Positions 1 to 5,963 of a stretch of 7,378 bases of DNA are shown in pieces (position 1 is the stretch's first letter; the number at the start of each line of letters is the position of its first letter). Below the pieces are notes generated by a model, which was given only the letters and a program-made list of their open reading frames with translations, searched no databases and was not told the origin of the DNA. A program made the translations under genes and the position numbers. The stretch is taken from positions 6,764 through 14,141 of the forward strand of contig DJMH01000080.1 in NCBI GenBank assembly GCA_002435305.1. Direction: 5' to 3'. The DNA comes from Dehalococcoidia bacterium UBA6495. GTDB taxonomy: Bacteria > Chloroflexota > Dehalococcoidia > Lucifugimonadales > UBA826.

Positions 1-15
1 CAGGTATTGCAGGTA

Positions 16-1308
16 TTAACGAACTATTGTCATCACTTTGGGATCATCGGCGGGGTTCATACCAAGTTTAACTCTCTCTATGACACCGGTCATTTCCTCA
101 CGTGACTCTGTCTTTACTTTTATGTAATTGCTAGTCAATCCAGTGTAGGTGGGGAATTGGTCCCTTTTACCTCGCTTCGAGGGTTCTTCCCAGAGGACAA
201 GTTCATGTTTCCCAATATTCGATTCTCTAAATTTTCTAAAACTATCTTCTGCTATTTCTAGAAGTATCTGAGACCTCTTATGTTTTGTGGGAGAGTCCAC
301 ATTGTCGATCAGGTGCGCTGCGGAGGTACCTGGCCTCACGGAGAATTTAAAAACATGCAGGTCAGAGAAACCTACCTCTCTACATAATTCGCTTGTTCTG
401 CGGAAATCAGTAAGGCTTTCACCCGGGAAACCGACAATAACATCGCTAGTTATCGACGCATTTGGAACAATGGACCTAATACGATTAGTCGAGCTAACAT
501 ACTCTTCTGAGGTGTATCTTCTTCGCATATTTTTTAGAATCGTATTGCTCCCACTTTGGAGAGGTACATGGAAATGTCGGCAGAGCCTAGGGTCTGCCCA
601 TAGATTGAGTAAATCGTTACCAATTTCCTGTGGTTGTAGCGAGGATACCCTCAAACGTGGAACATCGGTGTTTTCCAGTATGCTGGCCAACATCTGCCTA
701 AGAGAGGTGCTTTCCAGGTCAAACCCATAACTTCCTAGCTGGGTACCTGTAAGAACCACCTCTTTAAATCCGGACTCAGATAGGTGATTTATCTGGTTTA
801 TAAGACTTTGGACAGGAACACTTTTTTCTCGACCTCTGACCTTTGGGACTATGCAATAGGCACAAATTTGGTTACACCCTTCTTGAATTTTTACCATGGC
901 CCGGGTTCTTGTACTAAATGAATTCATTGAATGGTGGGAAGTTGAAAAATCCGGTACCGTGATTTCGGGATTCAATTCTTCAATCACCTTGCCCACAATT
1001 TCTTTTTTGCCTATATTTCCGATAACGAGATCTATATCTGGTATTGAGATTAGAGTCTTTGGTTCTCTCTCCGCATAACAACCAGTGAATACCACGAAAG
1101 AATTGGGATTCAACTTTCTTGCTGCCCGAGCTGAATTTCTGCCTTTTCTGTCAGCAACATGTGTGACTGTGCATGAGTTTAATACGTATACATCACATGG
1201 GTCATCGTCCTTAACTATTTCAAAACCAGCTTCATGAAATTCCTCAGACAGCTTAAGGGTATCTGCTTGGTTTAATTTACAGCCATGGGTCTCAAAAGCT
1301 ACACGCAT
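16..1308 (-). CDS. mtaB: tRNA t6A37 methylthiotransferase, MtaB type (radical SAM)
   Basis: This 430-aa protein has the full methylthiotransferase architecture. The N-terminal domain carries cluster cysteines C10 (THGCKLNQ), C46 (NSCTVT) and C77 (TGCYAERE). The radical SAM motif CxxxCxxC is C145-C149-C152 (EGCNQICAYCIVPKVRGR), and a TRAM-like RNA-binding domain covers roughly residues 365-430. The NSCTVT form of the second cysteine motif points to MtaB rather than MiaB (usually NTCSVR) or RimO (NTCGF). From family knowledge, the enzyme uses two 4Fe-4S clusters and S-adenosylmethionine to convert t6A at position 37 of ANN-decoding tRNAs to ms2t6A, in the cytoplasm. The ATG start places the first motif at residues 9-14, as usual. 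The Shine-Dalgarno sequence is weak: a GGGGAG lies about 14 nt upstream (1328-1323). The gene diverges from the 164-aa unknown gene, and no terminator is visible in the 15 bases after the stop. MtaB versus another subfamily is inferred from motifs only. Confidence 0.93.
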   Translation of the reverse strand: MRVAFETHGCKLNQADTLKLSEEFHEAGFEIVKDDDPCDVYVLNSCTVTHVADRKGRNSARAARKLNPNSFVVFTGCYAEREPKTLISIPDIDLVIGNIGKKEIVGKVIEELNPEITVPDFSTSHHSMNSFSTRTRAMVKIQEGCNQICAYCIVPKVRGREKSVPVQSLINQINHLSESGFKEVVLTGTQLGSYGFDLESTSLRQMLASILENTDVPRLRVSSLQPQEIGNDLLNLWADPRLCRHFHVPLQSGSNTILKNMRRRYTSEEYVSSTNRIRSIVPNASITSDVIVGFPGESLTDFRRTSELCREVGFSDLHVFKFSVRPGTSAAHLIDNVDSPTKHKRSQILLEIAEDSFRKFRESNIGKHELVLWEEPSKRGKRDQFPTYTGLTSNYIKVKTESREEMTGVIERVKLGMNPADDPKVMTIVR

Positions 1309-1363
1309 GGGTTTTTGTTGGACTCCCCAGTAAACTTATTGTTAGTAAAATGTTAACTAAATA

Positions 1364-1369
1364 ATTATA
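1364..1369 (-). promoter_or_regulatory. Candidate -10 box of the mtaB promoter
   Basis: The minus strand reads a perfect TATAAT here, 55 nt before the mtaB start codon, in the AT-rich 95-bp gap between the two divergent genes. At a spacing of 16-18 no good -35 hexamer is visible (AAATAA-like sequence only), so the call rests on the -10 box and its position. The predicted transcript would have a leader of about 50 nt. Confidence 0.35.
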
Positions 1370-1403
1370 TGCTTCTTCTAGTAGTTTTATTTGAGGCTGA
1401 TGT

Positions 1404-1898
1404 ATGACGGAAACTAAAAATATAGATATCTGGACGAATCGGATCAATGCAATACGGGAACTTCTTCCCGAGGCAACCACATTTTTGGAAAAAAGTGGGG
1501 TGCCTAAAATTTCAGATAGTTTGGCACTGGGTGTTTCCATGCTGTGGGTCGATGCGGCCGACAAAGATCAATTGATCTTTGCAGCATTGAATGATATACA
1601 AAGGCATTTTTTAACTGGAAATGAATTTGATGAAATAGAGACGGTAAGAGGCGTTGAACCTCTCATGCCTGGGGATGATTTGATCAGTTCCTTTTACTGC
1701 CTATGGACTTTAGTTTGGGATGAATTTAGGGGTATTTCGGTCAAGTTGAGCACCATCTCTTCAGGCTATTCACCGGTTATGTCAATTAAATGCCATGCAG
1801 AAGGCTCTGAAATTGGTTTGCTGCCAGTAGACGATGACAAAATATTTTTGAAGTGTTTAGGTGATTGCTTTTTGGCGGAAACCAGCGCAATTCTGTAG
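1404..1898 (+). CDS. Uncharacterised acidic 164-aa protein
   Basis: I do not recognise this protein. The start is well supported: GAGG at 1393-1396 lies 7 nt before the ATG, and an ATG at 1400 in another frame hits a stop after five codons. The product is strongly acidic (about 26 Asp/Glu against 13 Lys/Arg) and has no signal peptide or membrane segment, so it is probably cytoplasmic. Residues 1-70 look helical; residues 95-155 are richer in aromatic and beta-branched residues. Four cysteines lie in the second half (C99, C130, C151, C155), the last two as CLGDC, but there is no complete metal-binding or catalytic signature. It stands alone, divergent from mtaB, and fabF downstream has its own promoter. 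Codons 53-59 contain an exact 20-bp palindrome. Functional assignment would need a profile or structure search. Confidence 0.8.
   Translation: MTETKNIDIWTNRINAIRELLPEATTFLEKSGVPKISDSLALGVSMLWVDAADKDQLIFAALNDIQRHFLTGNEFDEIETVRGVEPLMPGDDLISSFYCLWTLVWDEFRGISVKLSTISSGYSPVMSIKCHAEGSEIGLLPVDDDKIFLKCLGDCFLAETSAIL
1562..1581. repeat. Perfect 20-bp palindrome inside the unknown 164-aa gene
   Basis: CAAAGATCAATTGATCTTTG equals its own reverse complement at every position. It contains two GATC sites flanking AATT. As RNA it could form an 8-bp stem with an AATT loop; as DNA it is a symmetric site of the size a dimeric regulator binds. The bases encode ordinary residues (KDQLIF), so the coding sequence alone does not explain the symmetry. 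No function is assigned. Confidence 0.6.
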
Positions 1899-1908
1899 GC
1901 TTACCTAT

Positions 1909-1936
1909 ATGTCACGCCTGAGCCGACTGTTATAAT
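1909..1936 (+). promoter_or_regulatory. Probable promoter of fabF-recJ (extended -10)
   Basis: TGTTATAAT at 1928-1936 is an extended -10 element with a perfect TATAAT at 1931-1936. Sixteen bases upstream lies ATGTCA (1909-1914), a 4/6 match to TTGACA. It begins 11 bases after the stop of the preceding gene and predicts a transcript start near 1943, giving a leader of about 77 nt before fabF. This is the best sigma-70-type promoter in the window by eye. Confidence 0.6.
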
Positions 1937-1954
1937 CCCGGATGAATTGCATAA

Positions 1955-2014
1955 GAAAAGTGCTCTAGATAAACTGGTTTCCCGTAAGAGACTTTTCATA
2001 TTTTTATCGGGAGA
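1955..2014 (+). promoter_or_regulatory. Structured fabF leader: long hairpin whose loop can pair with the ribosome binding site
   Basis: GAAAAGT-g-CTCT (1955-1966) pairs with AGAGACTTTTC (1987-1997): 11 bp with one bulged G and a 20-nt loop. A short T run follows (2001-2005). Within the loop, TTTCCCG (1978-1984) is complementary to CGGGAGA (2008-2014), including one G-U pair, and this second segment contains the fabF Shine-Dalgarno sequence GGGAG (2009-2013, 6 nt before the ATG). The two pairings together would form a pseudoknot, or they could be alternatives. A regulatory role is inference; the complementarity itself is visible. Confidence 0.35.
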
Positions 2015-2019
2015 ATTTA

Positions 2020-3258
2020 ATGGTTGAAAGAGTTTTTGTCACTGGTCTTGGTTCTATAAGCCCAGTGGGTTTGTCTGTTGATGAAACCTGGTCCAACATA
2101 ACTAAAGGCGTGTCCGGGGTTGATACTATTTCTTCGTTTGACCCGGAAGGATATGAAACTACATTTGCTGCAGAAGCTACCAATTTCGACCCGGAGGCCT
2201 ACATTGATCGAAAGCAAGCCAGACGTATGGACCGGTTTGTGCAATTAGCTGCAGCGGCCTCCTTGGAGGCTTTCGAAAACAGCGGTATTTCGATAACCAA
2301 CGGAAACGCCGACAGAGTGTCAGTAATGGTAGCAAGTGGTATCGGGGGAATAATTACACTTTCAGAGCAAATTGGTGTTTTGAATGGAAGAGGACCAAGC
2401 AGGGTCAGCCCTTTCCTCGTCCCTATGATGCTGCCTGATATGGCATCTGGGCAGGTGTCGATGCTATTGGGGGCTAAAGGTGCCAATTACTGCACGGTTT
2501 CTGCCTGTGCGAGTGGAGCGGACTCAATTGGTATGGCATTTGAAGCGATTCGACGAGGCGATGTAGATGCTGCTGTCACGGGAGGCGCTGAAGCGGCAAT
2601 TTGCCCTGTGGGGGTGGCTGGTTTTAACGCCTGCCAGGCATTATCTAAAAGAAATGATGATCCCAAGGCAGCCTCAAGGCCTTTCGACGCTAATAGGGAC
2701 GGATTTGTTCTTGGTGAAGGTGCCGGTGTGCTTGTATTAGAAAGCCAAACATCCATGGAGTCTCGCGGCGCAGAACCAATAGCGGAAATGATTGGATATG
2801 GTTCTACTGCAGACGCCTACCACATAACCCAACCCGGCCCGGAAGGAGAAGGTGGGGCGAGAGCGATGAAAATGGCTATAGGGAAGGCTGCTGTTAGTCC
2901 GGAAAGCATTGACTATATTAACGCTCACGGAACTTCTACGCCTTTAAACGATAAATTTGAAACAATGGCGATGAAATCAGTTTTTGGGGAGCATGCATAC
3001 AACATGCCTATTAGTTCCACTAAATCTATGACAGGTCACCTATTGGGCGCGAGCGGAGCCTTAGAAGCCGTGATCACTGTTATGGCTCTTAAAAGCCAGG
3101 TAGTCCCGCCAACTATAAACCTCAGAGATAGTGACCCAGATTGCGACCTCGATTACACACCAGGTTCCCCAAGGCAGGCCACCATTACAACTGCAATGAG
3201 TAATTCCTTTGGTTTTGGTGGTCACAATGCGTCTTTAATCTTTCAAAACCCAAGTTGA
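2020..3258 (+). CDS. fabF: 3-oxoacyl-ACP synthase II (FabF, KAS II)
   Basis: This 412-aa thiolase-fold condensing enzyme joins malonyl-ACP to an acyl-ACP with loss of CO2 in cytosolic type II fatty-acid elongation. The catalytic residues fall at the same numbers as in E. coli FabF: nucleophile C163 (VSACASG), H303 (NAHGTSTPLND), K335 and H340 (STKSMTGHLLGASGALE). The C-terminal Gly-rich SNSFGFGGHN segment is also typical, as is the length (E. coli 413 aa). The ATG has a good Shine-Dalgarno sequence, GGGAG, 6 nt upstream, and the protein starts correctly with RVFVTGLGSISPVG. The other fatty-acid genes often found beside fabF (acpP, fabG, fabD) are absent; its neighbour is recJ, 20 bp downstream and probably on the same transcript. 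A polyketide-type ketosynthase is much less likely given the length and the ordinary neighbourhood. Confidence 0.96.
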   Translation: MVERVFVTGLGSISPVGLSVDETWSNITKGVSGVDTISSFDPEGYETTFAAEATNFDPEAYIDRKQARRMDRFVQLAAAASLEAFENSGISITNGNADRVSVMVASGIGGIITLSEQIGVLNGRGPSRVSPFLVPMMLPDMASGQVSMLLGAKGANYCTVSACASGADSIGMAFEAIRRGDVDAAVTGGAEAAICPVGVAGFNACQALSKRNDDPKAASRPFDANRDGFVLGEGAGVLVLESQTSMESRGAEPIAEMIGYGSTADAYHITQPGPEGEGGARAMKMAIGKAAVSPESIDYINAHGTSTPLNDKFETMAMKSVFGEHAYNMPISSTKSMTGHLLGASGALEAVITVMALKSQVVPPTINLRDSDPDCDLDYTPGSPRQATITTAMSNSFGFGGHNASLIFQNPS

Positions 3259-3278
3259 TTTTGTAAGGTTTACCGATA

Positions 3279-4961
3279 TTGAAATATGAGAAATGGGTAG
3301 TTTTACCACAAGCCACTGATTCAGAGATCGCTACTTTAGGTCTTGGAGAGGTGGAATCAACCCTGTTGGTCCATAGAGGGATATATACAGAGGATGATTT
3401 AGACGAATTTCTTTCTCCTACACTCTCTTCCGTTCACGATCCTTTTCTCCTTCCCGATATGTCTAATTCTGTAGAGAGGTTGCTGCAGGCTGTAGAGTCA
3501 AAAGAGGTTGTAGGAGTATTTGGAGATTTTGATACAGATGGTATATCAGGTACTGCGCTGTTAACACGTGGTCTGGAAAATTTAGGATTAAAGGTTTTCC
3601 CATATGTTCCGCATAGAGTTGATGAAGGTCACGGGATTAGCCCTCAGTCACTAGATTTTTTTTCTTCAAAAGATGTAACCCTGTTGATAACAGTTGATTG
3701 CGGGGTCACCTCTATTGATGAGATTCAAAAAGCCCTAGATATGGGTATTGAAACGATAGTGACAGATCATCATACAGCTCTTGATGGCATGCCTCATGCT
3801 ATAGCAATAGTGAACCCTTCTCTTCCAAATTCATCCTACCCTTTCAAATATCTCACAGGGGTTGGTACCGCATTCAAAGTTATGCAAGCTCTGTACCAGA
3901 GAAAGAAGATTGAATTACCCGATGAATTATATGTCTATGTCACCTTAGGAACTATTTCCGATGTCGGTCTTATGCGGGATGAAAACCGTTATTTGGTCAG
4001 CAAAGGCATGGATGTTTTAAGAAAATCGGAGTTTGTTAGTCTTGATGCATTGATAAAGGTTTCCAATGCTTCAAAAAAAAATTTGTCCACTCAGGACATG
4101 TCCTTTGGCATTATTCCTAGGATCAATGTGGCTGGTAGATTGGATCATGCCAAGCTAAGTTTGATGTTATTACTTTCAACCGACAAGCCTGAGGCTGATC
4201 GCCTGGCCGAAGAATTAAATGAAATGAATAAAAAGCGGCAAATTCTAACGGAAAAGGCAATGCAAGAGGCTGAAAAACAAATTAAAGACGATTTTAAAGA
4301 TGGAGTACCTTCAATAATATTTGCTGGTAAACCTAATTGGATACCTGGTATTTTAGGATTAATTGCTGGCAGATTATCGGAAGAATATCATCGTCCGGCT
4401 ATAGTCGCTTCCGGGGACGGTGAAATGTTTAGGGCTAGTGCACGAAGCATCCCGGAATTCAATATGATCGAGGCCTTAGATTTATGCAGTGAAAGTTTTG
4501 AGCGATATGGAGGCCATCCTATGGCTGCTGGATTCACGATAAAAAGGGATAAACTCAGAAACTTTAGGAAAGCGATGTCTTCAGTGGCTGATGAATTATT
4601 GTCTGGGTTGGATGTCGAGCCCAAGCTAACTATTGAGGCTGAAATATCTCCGTCGTGGATAAATAGTGAATCCTTAAGTTTTCTAAATGCTTTAGAACCA
4701 TATGGGGAGCAGAACGAGGAACCGATTTTCATGACCTCCAACATGAATGTAATAGATGCAAAGAGAGTTGGTGCCTCCAAAAACCATTTAAAACTAACGA
4801 TGGAACATCAGGGTCGGATATACGATAGTATTGCGTTTAGGCAAGGTGACCGGATTGACCAATGCAAAGGGTCGGTAGATTTGGCTTACAAACCGGAGAT
4901 GAATTACTGGAATGGCAAGTACAACCTGCAATTTATAGTATCGGATTTCCGACCGGCTTAA
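3279..4961 (+). CDS. recJ: Single-stranded-DNA-specific 5'-3' exonuclease RecJ
   Basis: This 560-aa protein (E. coli RecJ 577 aa) degrades single-stranded DNA 5' to 3' in recombination and repair. DHH-superfamily metal ligands are visible in order: D83, D85 and D87 (GDFDTDGISG), D140 (TVDCG), D163-H164-H165 (TDHHTA) and D228 (GTISDVGLM). The DHHA1 domain follows with PGILGLIAGRL, the nucleic-acid-binding ARSIPEFN segment and GGHPMAAGF (residues 411-419). The C-terminal OB-fold domain contains LEPYGEQNEEPIF. The start is TTG: an in-frame stop lies at 3264-3266, no ATG or GTG occurs between it and the TTG, and TAAGG (3264-3268) stands 10 nt before the TTG. The first in-frame ATG (about codon 60) would remove the usual KWVVLP beginning. 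It lies 20 bp after fabF, and its stop overlaps the lgt stop. Runs of eight T (3656-3663) and nine A (4073-4081) lie inside the gene; the reading frame is intact. Confidence 0.95.
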   Translation: MKYEKWVVLPQATDSEIATLGLGEVESTLLVHRGIYTEDDLDEFLSPTLSSVHDPFLLPDMSNSVERLLQAVESKEVVGVFGDFDTDGISGTALLTRGLENLGLKVFPYVPHRVDEGHGISPQSLDFFSSKDVTLLITVDCGVTSIDEIQKALDMGIETIVTDHHTALDGMPHAIAIVNPSLPNSSYPFKYLTGVGTAFKVMQALYQRKKIELPDELYVYVTLGTISDVGLMRDENRYLVSKGMDVLRKSEFVSLDALIKVSNASKKNLSTQDMSFGIIPRINVAGRLDHAKLSLMLLLSTDKPEADRLAEELNEMNKKRQILTEKAMQEAEKQIKDDFKDGVPSIIFAGKPNWIPGILGLIAGRLSEEYHRPAIVASGDGEMFRASARSIPEFNMIEALDLCSESFERYGGHPMAAGFTIKRDKLRNFRKAMSSVADELLSGLDVEPKLTIEAEISPSWINSESLSFLNALEPYGEQNEEPIFMTSNMNVIDAKRVGASKNHLKLTMEHQGRIYDSIAFRQGDRIDQCKGSVDLAYKPEMNYWNGKYNLQFIVSDFRPA

Positions 4962-5833
4962 TCGCTTTTTTGAGCTCGCCTTCTTTCTGCCCTACTGGGC
5001 TGAGGTACAGCCTCTTTCATTTCATTTCTGGTTTGATCGGCGTCTCCAAATCTCCCTTTAAACACCAGAAGAGGTACCATAATGGCCAGTACCACTATAG
5101 CTATGAAATGAGCTTCTTGCAGTCCCATTGCCCATATCCTGTCCTCTCTCAAAAAAGTAATTAGGAATCTTCCTACCGAGTAGAGAGTTAGGTAAAGGCA
5201 GAACAGCATACCGGCAGGTTTCAATCGATCCTTTAAATTCCAAATCAACATCAAACTGGTTAGGTTCCAGAATATTTCGAACGCGACTACGGGTTGTACC
5301 GAAGTATTTAGACCCGTGTTGGAGCAATACACCGCAGCGCTTTGAGCATGAGTCCATATGAATCCAAAGAAATAGTCGGTGGCTTTTGCACAATGTTCCC
5401 CATTGACTATGTCTCCTAGACGGCCTATTGACTGGGCCATTAACATTGCTGGTGCGGTCAAGTCGGCTATTTGCATCACAGGCATCTTTTTTACAAGGCC
5501 GTAGGTTATACCCCCAATAGCCCCCCCTAAAATACCACCCCACACTCCTATACCACCTGACCATATTGCAAAGATTTGAAGGGGGTTATCTAAATAATTC
5601 GGTCCAGTTTGGAGGTTGTCGATCACATGAACCAACCTTGCCCCAATTATTCCAGAAATAATCGCCCAAACAGCTATTGAATACACGTCGTCTGGGTTTA
5701 TGTTTCTCAGTGAGGCCCATCTTCCTACGAGAAACACTGCTGTAGCCACAGCTATGAAGCTGAACACCCCATGCCAACTCAGCAGGAATGAAGAAGACTC
5801 AAATAAAAATGGTCCCGTTACTATTTCAATCAT
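4958..5833 (-). CDS. lgt: Prolipoprotein diacylglyceryl transferase (divergent Lgt)
   Basis: This 291-aa multi-pass inner-membrane protein transfers a diacylglyceryl group from phosphatidylglycerol to the lipobox cysteine of prolipoproteins, the first step of lipoprotein maturation. Support comes from the LSWHGVF opening (residues 18-24), the Gly-rich IWSGGIGVWGGILGG loop (90-104), the Lgt signature as GRLGDIVNGE (137-146), QPVVAFEIFWNL (180-191) and YSVGRFLITFLRED (218-231), with about seven hydrophobic segments. Several E. coli key positions differ: Y26 aligns with H21, H103 with W98, N146 with D141, G154 with A149 and E243 with T226, while R143 and R239 are kept (R138, R222). A basic tail (RAERRRAQK) ends the protein. 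No clear Shine-Dalgarno sequence precedes the ATG. It converges on recJ with stops sharing TTAA. The family is sure; the activity is likely but not proven by motifs. Confidence 0.88.
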   Translation of the reverse strand: MIEIVTGPFLFESSSFLLSWHGVFSFIAVATAVFLVGRWASLRNINPDDVYSIAVWAIISGIIGARLVHVIDNLQTGPNYLDNPLQIFAIWSGGIGVWGGILGGAIGGITYGLVKKMPVMQIADLTAPAMLMAQSIGRLGDIVNGEHCAKATDYFFGFIWTHAQSAAVYCSNTGLNTSVQPVVAFEIFWNLTSLMLIWNLKDRLKPAGMLFCLYLTLYSVGRFLITFLREDRIWAMGLQEAHFIAIVVLAIMVPLLVFKGRFGDADQTRNEMKEAVPQPSRAERRRAQKSD

Positions 5834-5875
5834 ATTTATTCAATGAAGTTTAGAACTCGTCAATAATTGGGATTA

Positions 5876-5904
5876 ATTCTTATCCTGCCCAGAAGGTATG
5901 TCAA
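5876..5904 (-). promoter_or_regulatory. Candidate lgt promoter
   Basis: On the minus strand a perfect TTGACA (5904-5899) is followed after 17 bases by AAGAAT (5881-5876), a 4/6 match to TATAAT. The predicted start near 5869 gives a leader of about 36 nt. A second, closer combination exists: TTGACG with AATAAA directly before the ATG, which would give an almost leaderless message, consistent with the missing Shine-Dalgarno sequence. Sequence alone does not choose between them. Confidence 0.4.
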
Positions 5905-5931
5905 GGTAAGATTTAACGGAAATGCTTTTTC

Positions 5932-5950
5932 GTTGGTAAGTGTTGGTAAG
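5932..5950. repeat. Two tandem GTTGGTAAG units, 10-bp period, before the Xer gene
   Basis: GTTGGTAAG occurs at 5932-5940 and again at 5942-5950, exactly one DNA turn apart. A related AAGGTAAG lies at 5903-5910, beside the TTGACA of the lgt promoter. The second copy ends 13 bases before the Xer start codon and overlaps the purine-rich sequence that serves as its ribosome binding region (AAGGGTGG, 5948-5955). The arrangement resembles paired direct-repeat operator sites, but no regulator is known from the window. Confidence 0.45.
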
Positions 5951-5963
5951 GGTGGATTAATTA

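Noticed and set aside
1..15. CAGGTATT repeated at 9-bp spacing at the window edge
   Set aside because: It is only two copies, cut by the window end, and overlaps the mtaB stop region; too short to interpret.
287..730. Open frame of 147 codons on the plus strand
   Set aside because: It lies entirely antisense to mtaB, whose radical SAM motifs are intact, and it has no recognisable domain or ribosome binding site.
1292..1564. Open frame of 90 codons on the minus strand across the mtaB upstream gap
   Set aside because: It runs antisense through the start of the 164-aa gene and over the AT-rich promoter region; composition and motifs do not look like a protein.
4388..4780. 130-codon minus-strand frame inside recJ
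   Set aside because: It is antisense to the DHHA1 and OB regions of RecJ and has no motif or start signal of its own.
4941..4971. Possible intrinsic terminator of recJ: TCGGA/TCCGA stem and a T6 run
   Set aside because: The stem is only 5 bp with a 2-nt loop, and 13 bases separate it from the T run, which codes for Lys residues of lgt on the other strand.
5058..5564. 168-codon minus-strand frame inside lgt
   Set aside because: It is a second frame of the lgt strand; the lgt frame holds the membrane segments and family signature, while this one is low-complexity Arg/Ser-rich sequence.
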